Shown: positions 1-7,557 of the stretch, piece by piece
Position numbering within the stretch: the stretch's first letter is position 1
Layout: each line of letters opens with the position of its first letter
NCBI RefSeq assembly: GCF_034676725.1
Contig: NZ_JAUCBR010000004.1
Coordinates: 2,494,001-2,558,000, forward strand
Direction: 5' to 3'
Source: Denitromonas sp.
Lineage (GTDB): Bacteria; Pseudomonadota; Gammaproteobacteria; Burkholderiales; Rhodocyclaceae
Length of the DNA stretch: 64,000 bases
Made by a program: the position numbers and the translations under genes
Notes under the pieces: generated by a model
Seen by the model: only the letters and a program-made list of their open reading frames with translations
The model's database searches: none
Told to the model about the DNA's origin: nothing

Positions 1-782
1 CCGCCGCGCAGGTGGCGGCGGACCCCTTGCTGCCGTATATCGAGTCCCGCAGCGTCCAGCGTCGTCCAATGAAAACCCGGCCGCTGACGGCCGAGCAGAA
101 GCTCGCGCTTGAGCGCGCCGTGGGCGACCAGTTTGTGCTGCAGTTTTTTGAACCGCTCGCGCGCCGAAGACAGGTGGCGCGACTGCTTTGGGATAGCGCG
201 TACCTCCGGCTCAGCTGTCGTGAGGCCTTCGAGGTGCACCGGCGGGTCATCGAATGGGGCGCCCGCTTCAGTGACGACAAGATCCCGGCTCAGGCGGTTG
301 GCGTTGACGCCGTGACCGAGAAGCTGATGCGCTGGGTCATGCACAGCTGGGAGCGGGTGGCCTTCTTCAACAAGTACCTGGCCGGGACGATCGCCCCGCG
401 GGTGCAACTCGATGTGCTTCCCGCACTCGGCTGCGCGGCGCATGTCCTGATGAAACCGGTCCGTGTGCCCTCAGGCTTTCTTGACTACGTCCACGCTGGC
501 CTGGCCATGCAGCGCCTGTGGCTGGCCGCGAGCGCAGCGGGCCTTCACCTACAGCCCGAAATGACGCCGGTGATCTTCCGTTGGTATGCGCGCAACCGCG
601 CACCGATTTCAGCCGACCCACGGATCAATGTCGCGTCGGAGCGCCTCGCGCAACAGTTCGAGGCCGTGTGTGGTGACTCGCCGGATGCCCCGTACGCCTT
701 TTTCTGCCGTGTGGGCGTGGCACCGGTTCCGGCTTCCCGTTCGCTGCGGCTCAAGCTTGAGACATTGCTGCGCTCAGCCTGA
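1..782 (+). CDS. Nitroreductase-like protein, C-terminal part (5' end outside window)
   Basis: The reading frame is open to the left edge, so the GTG at position 12 is probably internal and the N-terminus lies upstream. About 256 residues are visible. They start with a stretch (PYIESRSVQRRPM) that resembles the first helix of FMN nitroreductase folds, and end with FFCRVGVAPVPASRSLR, which resembles the C-terminal segment of the nitroreductase half of ThiF/MoeY-type (Rv1355c-like) proteins. The assignment rests on these two weak similarities only. No catalytic residue can be pinned down and the substrate is unknown. A ThiF-like adenylyltransferase domain upstream would support the call. The gene is followed by 290 bases without a gene and then by the sigma-54-dependent PEP-CTERM gene, with no sign of cotranscription. 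Confidence 0.5.
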   Translation, partial: AAQVAADPLLPYIESRSVQRRPMKTRPLTAEQKLALERAVGDQFVLQFFEPLARRRQVARLLWDSAYLRLSCREAFEVHRRVIEWGARFSDDKIPAQAVGVDAVTEKLMRWVMHSWERVAFFNKYLAGTIAPRVQLDVLPALGCAAHVLMKPVRVPSGFLDYVHAGLAMQRLWLAASAAGLHLQPEMTPVIFRWYARNRAPISADPRINVASERLAQQFEAVCGDSPDAPYAFFCRVGVAPVPASRSLRLKLETLLRSA

Positions 783-1011
783 GCGCCGCGCTACGCATTG
801 CGTTCGCCCGTGCCCGGCGCTGGAAGGCGCCTCCGGTGGCCGGCCACCGGCGCGGTTTTCGCACTTGCCCGAGGCTGGCGGGGCGGGGAGGTGGTACCGA
901 AAAACGGGCTGTCGGTATACTTTACAGTCGTCAAAAACGGCGCGCTCGAGAAATATGATGTCATTCAGAAAATAACGAATTATCAGCAGCTTAGCGGGTG
1001 GTGTGGGTGGT

Positions 1012-1027
1012 TGGCATGGTCATTGCT
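1012..1027 (+). promoter_or_regulatory. Sigma-54 (RpoN) promoter of the PEP-CTERM gene
   Basis: TGGCATGGTCATTGCT matches the -24/-12 consensus (TGGCAC-N5-TTGCW, correct spacing of GG and GC) at all but one position (T for C in TGGCAC). Transcription would start near 1039, about 35 bases before the start codon at 1073. PEP-CTERM genes of Zoogloea-like bacteria are known to be expressed from RpoN promoters under the PrsK/PrsR two-component system, so the match is also expected from context. The remainder of 783-1011 shows no gene; it is the likely place for an enhancer-binding site, but I could not identify one. Confidence 0.75.
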
Positions 1028-1072
1028 TTTGATCTGTCGAGGCGAGCAGCCTTTCAATATTTGAAGGAGATC

Positions 1073-1859
1073 ATGGCTATGAGTAATTTTCTGAAAAAAT
1101 CCTTGCTTGGCGTTGCAGCCTCGAGCGCGCTGCTGGCGTCCGGCGCAGCACACGCCGTGCTGACCAACTGGTGGCTCGATACCGACGGCGCCGGTGCGGC
1201 GGCCGCGGTTCAAGTGAACCAGTATGTCGACCTGAACGGCCAGGCGCTGGTGCAGAACACCTTCACCGGTGGCGGCAACTTCAACTTCAACGAAGTCGGC
1301 TTCTTTAACTCGGGCTTCGCGGACAGCACGACGCCGCTGTCGCCGATCCTGACCTCGACCTTCGTCGGTACGGGTACGGGCAACGTCGGTGGTAGCCTGA
1401 GCTTCCTCACCGGCACCCTGAACATTTCCTCGGGTGCAACCCAGATCGCGTCGTTTGATCTGGTGACCGGTAGCGGCAACCTGACGGCCGGGACCGTGCT
1501 GCCGAACGGCGCAGTGTCGTTCATCTTCAAGGCCACCTCGCTGTCCGCTGGTTACTTCTTCGACTCCGGCATGACCGACTTGTTCGACCGTCGTCTCCAG
1601 CCCGCAGGGCCTGCTGTTCGGCTTTGCCACCACCAACGCCATCCCCATCAACACGGGTAACCAGGCGTCGGCTGGCCTGCAGGCTCAGTATGTGGGCGAG
1701 TTCGGTGCGCTGGCACAGACCAACGTCGATCAGCAGAACCTGCTGCAACTGTCCAACAACGGTCAGTTCCAGCTGCAGGTTCCGGAGCCCGCATCGCTTG
1801 CGCTGCTGGGTCTGGGGCTGGTCGGTCTGGCTTCGGTGCGTCGTCGCAACAAGGCCTGA
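1073..1859 (+). pseudogene. PEP-CTERM exported protein, frameshifted (PepA-like)
   Basis: Start ATG at 1073 follows AAGGAGA. Residues 1-25 or so (MAMSNFLKKSLLGVAASSALL...) form a Sec signal peptide. The first frame runs to about 1580 and would end wrongly at 1660; the next frame then continues without a break to 1859 and ends in VPEPASLALLGLGL followed by a hydrophobic stretch and RRRNKA, the PEP-CTERM sorting signal cut by exosortase/EpsH. Removing one T from TTGTTCGACC (1583/1584) restores a single 261-residue protein. Such proteins are exported and anchored or released with exopolysaccharide; the Gly/Ser/Thr-rich beta-type body and the FATTNA region resemble PepA-type floc-forming proteins, which is inference. 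No exosortase gene is in the window. Whether the frameshift is real or an assembly error cannot be told here. Confidence 0.8.
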
Positions 1860-1880
1860 ATCGTCGGCTGGTAACAGGAA

Positions 1881-1908
1881 AGAGCCCGCGCAAGCGGGCT
1901 CTTTTTTT
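1881..1908 (+). terminator. Rho-independent terminator after the PEP-CTERM gene
   Basis: Stem AGAGCCCGC / GCGGGCTCT with loop GCAA, followed by a run of seven T. It sits between the convergent PEP-CTERM gene and proB. On the opposite strand only three T follow the stem, so termination of proB here would be weaker. Confidence 0.85.
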
Positions 1909-1932
1909 GTCTGTTGCGCCCGATGGTGCGGC

Positions 1933-3048
1933 TTACAGCGTGACCAGATTGTCCCGGTGAATCGCTTCGGGCTCGCAGACGTAACCCAGGGTCGCCTCAA
2001 TGGCGCTGGAGGGCTTCTTGATCAGCTTGCGTGCTTCGGTGCTGGAATAGCTGCTCAGGCCGCGCGCAACGGCTTCGCCGGTCTCGAGCTGGCAGGATAC
2101 GGCGGCGCCGCGCTCGAAATTTCCTTTGACGTCGACAATGCCGACCGGCAGCAGGCTCTTGCCGGCGCGCAGGGCGCTGGCGGCGCCGCTATCGACGATG
2201 AAGCTGCCGGCCACCTGCAGGTGGTCTGCCAGCCACTGCTTGCGCGCCTGGAGTGGCGTGCTTGACGCATAGAGCAGGGTGCCCAGGGTTTCGCCGTGAG
2301 CGACCTTGAGCAGCGCGTCGGGGAGGCGGCCGCCGGCAATGATGGTGTGGGCGCCGCTGCGGGCGGCCCGCTGGGCAGCCTTGATCTTGGTGAGCATGCC
2401 GCCCTTGCTGATGCCGCTGCCGGCGCCGCCGGCCATTTTTTCGTAGCGCAGGTCTTCGGCCTGCCCCTCGGCGATCAGGGTGGCGGCCGGATCCTTGCGC
2501 GGGTCGGCCGAGAACAGCCCGTCCTGGTCGGTGAGGATCACCAGCGCATCGGCCTCGATCAGGTTGGCCACCAGAGCGCCCAGCGTGTCGTTGTCGCCGA
2601 ACTTGATTTCGTCGGTGACCACGGTGTCGTTCTCGTTGATGATCGGAATCACGCCGAGCTTGAGCAGGGTGGTGATGGTCGAGCGTGCGTTGAGGTAGCG
2701 CTTGCGGTCGGACAGGTCTTCGTGGGTGAGCAGGATCTGCGCGGTATGCAGGCCGTGGCGCGAGAAGGCGTCTTCATAGGCCTGGGCGAGGCCCATCTGG
2801 CCGACCGCCGCCGCTGCCTGCAGCTTGTGCATCTCGTGCGGGCGCTTGGTCCAGCCGAGCCGTTGCATGCCGGCGGCGATGGCGCCCGAGGAGACGAGCG
2901 CGATCTCGCGCCCCTGTGCCTTGAGCTGGGCGATCTGGCGTGCCCAGTCGGCCAGGGCGGCGTGGTCGAGGCCGGCGCCGTTATTGGTGACCAGCGCACT
3001 GCCGACTTTGGCGACGAGGCGTTTGGCCTCGCGGATCTTGCTTCTCAT
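1933..3048 (-). CDS. proB: Glutamate 5-kinase
   Basis: Phosphorylates L-glutamate to gamma-glutamyl phosphate, the first step of proline synthesis, in the cytoplasm. The 371-residue product has the amino-acid kinase domain beginning with VAKVGSALVTN, the substrate-binding NENDTV motif, and a C-terminal PUA domain (about residues 275-360) as in full-length bacterial ProB. I chose the ATG at 3048 because the upstream in-frame extension is arginine-rich translation of the obgE end and because this start overlaps the obgE stop as ATGA. It is therefore the last gene of the obgE-proB transcript and probably translationally coupled. proA is not adjacent. Confidence 0.95.
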   Translation of the reverse strand: MRSKIREAKRLVAKVGSALVTNNGAGLDHAALADWARQIAQLKAQGREIALVSSGAIAAGMQRLGWTKRPHEMHKLQAAAAVGQMGLAQAYEDAFSRHGLHTAQILLTHEDLSDRKRYLNARSTITTLLKLGVIPIINENDTVVTDEIKFGDNDTLGALVANLIEADALVILTDQDGLFSADPRKDPAATLIAEGQAEDLRYEKMAGGAGSGISKGGMLTKIKAAQRAARSGAHTIIAGGRLPDALLKVAHGETLGTLLYASSTPLQARKQWLADHLQVAGSFIVDSGAASALRAGKSLLPVGIVDVKGNFERGAAVSCQLETGEAVARGLSSYSSTEARKLIKKPSSAIEATLGYVCEPEAIHRDNLVTL

Positions 3049-4139
3049 GGGGCGAGCGGATCGTAGGGTTTGGGTTCGCCGGGATCGGCGGGGGCGGCGA
3101 CGTTGCCGTCGGCATCCGGCGGTGCCGGGCGGTGCGCATCGAGGTGGTCCTGAATGGCGCGTACGACCGCCTGACACCCCTCGCCGTTGATGGCGCTGAT
3201 GGTGAAAAAACGCTCGACGTCGCCGTAGCCCGACAGGAAGACGTCGATGCGGGCCTGGCGCTCGTCTTCGGGAATCAGGTCGAGTTTGTTGAGTAACACC
3301 CAGCGCGGCTTGTCGAACAGTTCGGGGTCGTAGCGGCGCAGTTCGTCGACGATGGCATGGGCGTCGCGCACCGGGTCGGCAGACTCGTCGAACGGGGCGA
3401 GATCGACCAGGTGCAGCAGCACATGGGTGCGGGCCAGGTGCTTGAGGAAGCGATGCCCCAGGCCGGCGCCTTCGGCGGCGCCCTCGATCAGGCCGGGGAT
3501 GTCGGCAATCACGAAGCTGCGGTTTTCGTCGGTGCGGACAACGCCGAGGTTGGGGTGCAGTGTCGTGAAGGGGTAGTCGGCGACCTTCGGTTTGGCCGCC
3601 GAGACGGCGCGGATGAAGGTTGATTTGCCGGCGTTGGGCAGGCCGAGCAGGCCGACGTCGGCCAGCACCTTCAGTTCCAGGGCCAAGTTGCGGCGCTCGC
3701 CTTCCTGGCCCAGCGTGCGGATGCGTGGTGCGCGATTGACGCTGGACTTGAAGTGGATGTTGCCCCAGCCGCCGTTGCCGCCCTTGGCGATGAGGATGCG
3801 CTTGCCGTGCACATCGAGGTCGGCGAGGCGCTCGCCGGTGTCCTGGTCGACGATGACCGTGCCGACCGGCATGCGCAGGACGATATCGTCGCCGCCCTTG
3901 CCGTAGCGGTCCTTGCCGTGGCCGTTCTCACCGCTCGGTGCGCGGAACACGCGCTTGTAGCGGAAGTCGATGAGCGTGTTGAGGTTGCAGTCGGCTTCGG
4001 CCCAGATGCTGCCGCCCTTGCCGCCGTCACCGCCGTCCGGTCCGCCCTTGGGGATGAATTTTTCCCGGCGGAATGAGCACGCGCCGTTGCCGCCGTCGCC
4101 GGCGATGATTTCGATGCGTGCTTCGTCAAAAAACTTCAT
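3045..4139 (-). CDS. obgE: GTPase Obg/CgtA
   Basis: Essential ribosome-associated GTPase acting in 50S maturation and stress control. The 364-residue protein starts with the glycine-rich Obg fold (MKFFDEARIEIIAGDGGNG, residues 1 to about 158), then the G domain with P-loop GLPNAGKST, switch II DIPGLIEGA and NKLDLI. The C-terminal tail is short and acidic/proline-rich, as is usual in betaproteobacteria. It follows rplU and rpmA, the common proteobacterial order L21-L27-Obg, and overlaps proB by four bases. Confidence 0.97.
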   Translation of the reverse strand: MKFFDEARIEIIAGDGGNGACSFRREKFIPKGGPDGGDGGKGGSIWAEADCNLNTLIDFRYKRVFRAPSGENGHGKDRYGKGGDDIVLRMPVGTVIVDQDTGERLADLDVHGKRILIAKGGNGGWGNIHFKSSVNRAPRIRTLGQEGERRNLALELKVLADVGLLGLPNAGKSTFIRAVSAAKPKVADYPFTTLHPNLGVVRTDENRSFVIADIPGLIEGAAEGAGLGHRFLKHLARTHVLLHLVDLAPFDESADPVRDAHAIVDELRRYDPELFDKPRWVLLNKLDLIPEDERQARIDVFLSGYGDVERFFTISAINGEGCQAVVRAIQDHLDAHRPAPPDADGNVAAPADPGEPKPYDPLAP

Positions 4140-4200
4140 GTGCGTGTGCCTTGGCGCCTGGGGCGGCGGCGAATGCCGGCCGGATTCCGGGGCTGCCTAA

Positions 4201-4234
4201 AAGAAAAAGAGCCCTATCGGAAGGATAGGGCTCT
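4201..4234 (-). terminator. Terminator between rpmA and obgE
   Basis: On the minus strand AGAGCCCTATCC pairs with GATAGGGCTCT around a short loop and is followed by TTTTTCTT. It lies 30 bases after the rpmA stop, so part of the rplU-rpmA transcripts should end here and obgE-proB would receive read-through or their own promoter. Confidence 0.8.
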
Positions 4235-4263
4235 CAGATACTGCCTGTCAGGCGGCCGAGAGA

Positions 4264-4527
4264 TTACTCGGCGACCGGAACGATGCTGACGGTGCGGCGC
4301 TTCTTGGGGCCTTTCACCGAGAACTGCACCGTGCCGTCCTTGAGGGCGAACAGGGTGTGGTCCTTGCCCATGCCGACGTTCTCGCCAGCGTGGTACTCGG
4401 TGCCGCGCTGGCGCACGATGATGTTGCCAGCGGGAATGAGTTGGCCGCCGTAGCGCTTGACGCCGAGGCGTTTCGATTCTGAGTCGCGACCGTTCCGGGA
4501 ACTGCCGCCGGCTTTTTTATGTGCCAT
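4264..4527 (-). CDS. rpmA: 50S ribosomal protein L27
   Basis: The 87-residue sequence MAHKKAGGSSRNGRDS...RLGVKRYGGQ is typical L27, whose N-terminus reaches the peptidyl-transferase centre. Length is normal. It lies 15 bases downstream of rplU in the same operon. Confidence 0.98.
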   Translation of the reverse strand: MAHKKAGGSSRNGRDSESKRLGVKRYGGQLIPAGNIIVRQRGTEYHAGENVGMGKDHTLFALKDGTVQFSVKGPKKRRTVSIVPVAE

Positions 4528-4542
4528 GACGTAATCTCCTGA

Positions 4543-4854
4543 TTAGGCCGAAATCGCCTCGATGCGAAGTTCGGTGTAGTTCTGACGGTGGCCTTGATGC
4601 TTGATGTAATGCTTGCGACGACGCATCTTGAAGATCTTGACCTTGTCGTGACGTCCTTGCGAAAGCACGGTGGCTTTCACGGTGGCACCTTCAATCACGG
4701 GCGTGCCGATTTTCACCGACTCGCCTTCGCCGACCATCAGAATCTGGTCGAGTGTGATTTCCGAGCCCACGTCTGCCGGCATCTGTTCTACTTTGATCTT
4801 TTGGCCGGCAGACACGCGATACTGCTTGCCCCCGGTTTTTATGACCGCATACAT
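4543..4854 (-). CDS. rplU: 50S ribosomal protein L21
   Basis: The 103 residues starting MYAVIKTGGKQYRVSAGQ are unmistakable L21, with the basic RRRKHYIKHQGHRQ C-terminal region that binds 23S rRNA. The same frame is open far upstream only because of the sulP frameshift, so the apparent large fusion is not real. The ATG at 4854 is preceded by AACTGGAGC and a strong promoter at 4895-4923. Confidence 0.98.
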   Translation of the reverse strand: MYAVIKTGGKQYRVSAGQKIKVEQMPADVGSEITLDQILMVGEGESVKIGTPVIEGATVKATVLSQGRHDKVKIFKMRRRKHYIKHQGHRQNYTELRIEAISA

Positions 4855-4894
4855 GGTGTAGCTCCAGTTAATCGGAATTGCGCGAAAACCCGGC

Positions 4895-4923
4895 ATTTTA
4901 CGAGTGAGCCGTTGTTTTGTCAA
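4895..4923 (-). promoter_or_regulatory. Sigma-70 promoter of rplU-rpmA
   Basis: Minus strand TTGACA (4923-4918), 17-base spacer, TAAAAT (4900-4895), close to the full consensus as expected for a ribosomal protein operon. The -35 box overlaps the last bases of sulP including its stop codon (4922-4920). Confidence 0.8.
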
Positions 4924-6633
4924 AGATTTTCTGGCGGGTCGGCGAGCGGGGCGAGCGCGTCGATGGCCTGGCGCTCGTGGCGGTAGGTGGCATGGGGGGC
5001 GATATCCGCCCACAGGCTGTCGCGTTCGAGCACGTCGATGACCTGCTTCTTCAGACCGCAGAACGCCAGCTGCTGGCCATGGGATGCCAGGTTGGCCACC
5101 TCGCGGCGCACGGCGTCGAGACCGGTGGCGTCGATGGCGTTGATGCCCGCTGCCGAGACCAGCACCACCCGGACATCGGGCTGCGCCGTGCGCGCCCAGT
5201 TGACCGCCTCGCGAAAGCGCGCGGCATTGACGAAGTGCAGGGGGCCGTCGAAGCGCAGTACCACGAGGTGCGGGTGCGGGTGGGGCAGGCCGAAGCGTTC
5301 GAGGTCGCGGTGAGTGCCGTCCTCGTGCAGGCCGAGCAGGGCGATGCGCGGCTTCATGCTGCGCCAGATGAGCAGCGCCAGCGACAGCAGCAAGCCGGTC
5401 AGGATGCCGTTCTGGATATTGGGAGCAAAGGCCAGGGTGGCGACGAAGGTGGCGCTGGCGGCGAGGCCGTCGTCGGCGTCGATGCGCCAGGCGCGGATCA
5501 GTGCGGCGGGCTGAAACAACCGGCCGACCGCATCGAGGATGACCGCGGCCAGCACCGCCAGCGGTAGATGGTGCAGCCACGGGCCGACGGCCAGGGCGGC
5601 CAGCAGCACGGCAAGGGCGCTGACCAGCGAGGCGACGCCGGTGCGTGCGCCGTTGGCCAGGTTCAGCGCCGAGCGCGAAAAGGAGGCGCTGGTGGGCAAG
5701 GTGCCGGACGCCGCCGCGCCGAGTTTGGCCAGGCCCTGGCCGATCAGCTCCTGGTTTTCGTTCCATGGCTCGCCGGTTTTCTCGGCGATGAGCTTGGCGC
5801 TGCTGGCCGCCTCCAGGAAACTGACCATGGCAAGGACAAAGGCCGCCGGCAGCATGGCCGCGATAAGGTGCCATTCGGGCAGCGTCGGGATCTGCAGGCT
5901 GGGGTGCAGCGCGGGCAGGTCGCCAATGACGGTTCCGCCGCCTGCCTCGAAGCCGGTCAGGGCGGACAGGGCGGTGCAGGCGACCACCACCGCGAGCACG
6001 CCGGGCAGGCGTGGCACATACCGGCGCAGGGCGATCAGGGCCAGCAAGGCGCCGACGCCCAGGGCGACGGTCGGCAGGTGCGGCGCCGCCATCTGCGCGA
6101 GGATGCGCAATGCCTCGTCGACCAGCTGCGGTTCGCGCGGGCCGGCGGCGCCGAGCAGGGCGGGGAGCTGCGAGAAGCAGATCAGCAGCGCGGCGGCGTT
6201 GATGAAGGCGGCAAAGACCGGCTGGGAGAGCAGGTTCAGCACCCAGCCCTGGCGCAGTACGCCCAGCCCGAGCTGGATCAGCCCGGCGAGCAGGCCGATG
6301 GCGATGGCGAGGGCGAGGTAGGCGTCGCTGCCCATGGCCGCGAGCGGAGCCACGCTGGCGGCAGTGAGCATGCCGGTGAGGGCGACCGGGCCGGTTCGAC
6401 AGTTGCGGGCAGCTGCCGAAGAGCACACCGATGATCGCCGGCAGCATCGCCGCATACAGACCGTAGTGCGCCGGAAAGCCGGCGAGCTGGGCGTAGGCGA
6501 GGGACTGCGGGATGGTCACCAGCGCCACGCTCAGCCCGGCCAGCGCGTCGGCGCGCAGGGCGCCTGGCGAGATGTCGTGGCGCCAGCGCAGAAAGGGGAG
6601 CAGTCGGTCGAGGCGACTGGGGGGGGCAGTCAT
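4920..6633 (-). pseudogene. SulP-family anion permease with STAS domain, frameshifted
   Basis: SLC26/SulP proteins import sulfate, bicarbonate or carboxylates. The start at 6633 has AAGGAG nine bases upstream. The first frame gives the N-terminal signature (ALRADALAGLSVALVTIPQSL, AGFPAHYGLYA) up to FGSCPQLS; the rest, from TGPVALTGML on, is in another frame and contains the remaining membrane helices and a C-terminal STAS domain (SAAGINAIDATGLDAV). One surplus base in the GTTCGAC at 6394-6400 explains the break; without it the product is 570 residues, normal for the family. Substrate cannot be told. It is divergent from the glycolate regulator, so a glycolate or other organic anion role is possible but unproven. 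Real null allele or sequencing error is open. Confidence 0.85.
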
Positions 6634-6772
6634 CGAAGGCCGCTCCTTGTGGGTGAGGCCGGCGTCGGGTGGGCCGGCGCTGCCATATTAGCAAAACCGT
6701 TTCGGGCCACTGGCGAGGGTCGGGGTTTTCCGTGCTGGCAATTTGGGCGCACTCGGCGTAGGCTGTGAAAAG

Positions 6773-6783
6773 TTGTCAGACAA
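6773..6783. promoter_or_regulatory. FadR/LldR-type GntR operator
   Basis: TTGTCAGACAA is a perfect inverted repeat around a central A and fits the TNGTNNNACNA pattern bound by FCD-type GntR regulators. It ends 12 bases before the start codon of the GntR gene at 6796, a position that suggests autoregulation of the regulator and the glc genes. Confidence 0.6.
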
Positions 6784-6795
6784 GCAGATCAATCC

Positions 6796-7557
6796 ATGCC
6801 GCAAATCGCCCGCCTGGCCCGTCCGTCGCAATTGAGCGAGACCGTCTCCAAGACCATTGAGCAATGGATCGTGGATGGCGTGATGGCGCCCGGCGTGAAG
6901 CTGCCGACCGAAAAGACCCTGTCGGCCGAGTTCGGGGTGTCGCGGGCGGTGGTGCGCGAGGCGATCTCGCGGCTCAAGGCCGAGGGCTACGTGGCCTCGC
7001 GCCAGGGCGCGGGCGCCTTTGTCGAGGCGCGGCCAGGCCAGGCCAGTTTCCGCCTGGGCGAGGCGGCCGATTCGGCCAGTGCCGAAACCACCACTCATGT
7101 CTTCGAGCTGCGCTACATCGTCGAAACCGCGGCCGCCGCGCTGGCCGCCAGCCGCCGCACCGACGCCGATCTGGCGCGCATGCGCGAAGCCCTGCTGCGC
7201 ATGCGCGCAGCGGTGATCGAGGGCGGCGACGGCACGCAGGCGGACGACGACTTCCATGTCGCCATCGCGACCGCCACCGGCAATCCGGCATTGGTGCGCT
7301 TCATCCGTTTCGTCGGCCACCAGTTCTTCACCTCGCGGGAGCCGACCTGGAATGCCGAAGGGCATGCCACCGGTCGCGCGGAGGCGGCGCAGGCCGAGCA
7401 TGAACGCATGTTCGAGGCGATCGCCGCCGGGGATGCGGCCGCCGCGCGTGAGGCGGCGCGAGTTCATATGGTCGAGGCGGCACGCCGCGTCGGCATCGAC
7501 ACAGATCATTGGGATCCGGCGCCGGTGGCGCCATGGGACGAGGAGGCTTTGCCATGA
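6796..7557 (+). CDS. GntR-family (FCD subfamily) regulator of glycolate genes
   Basis: The 253-residue protein has an N-terminal winged helix (about residues 10-80, with KLPTEKTLSAEFGVSRAVVREAISRLKAEG) and an all-helical FCD ligand domain with the metal/ligand-binding pattern (D..FH near residue 153, H at the FVGHQF segment, AEHERMFEAI near the end). FCD regulators such as GlcC, LldR and PdhR sense small carboxylates. Its stop overlaps the glcD start by four bases, so it is the first gene of the glc operon, unlike E. coli where glcC is divergent. A glycolate or lactate effector is inferred from context. GlcC and LldR orthology cannot be separated by eye. Confidence 0.85.
   Translation: MPQIARLARPSQLSETVSKTIEQWIVDGVMAPGVKLPTEKTLSAEFGVSRAVVREAISRLKAEGYVASRQGAGAFVEARPGQASFRLGEAADSASAETTTHVFELRYIVETAAAALAASRRTDADLARMREALLRMRAAVIEGGDGTQADDDFHVAIATATGNPALVRFIRFVGHQFFTSREPTWNAEGHATGRAEAAQAEHERMFEAIAAGDAAAAREAARVHMVEAARRVGIDTDHWDPAPVAPWDEEALP

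Noticed and set aside
12..14. GTG at position 12 as true start of the first gene
   Set aside because: The frame is open to the left edge and the domain appears to begin upstream.
4543..6633. Apparent 696-residue fusion of a permease N-terminus with ribosomal protein L21
   Set aside because: Arises because the frameshift in sulP puts its start in the rplU frame; the middle is nonsense Arg/Pro-rich sequence. Two separate genes are reported.
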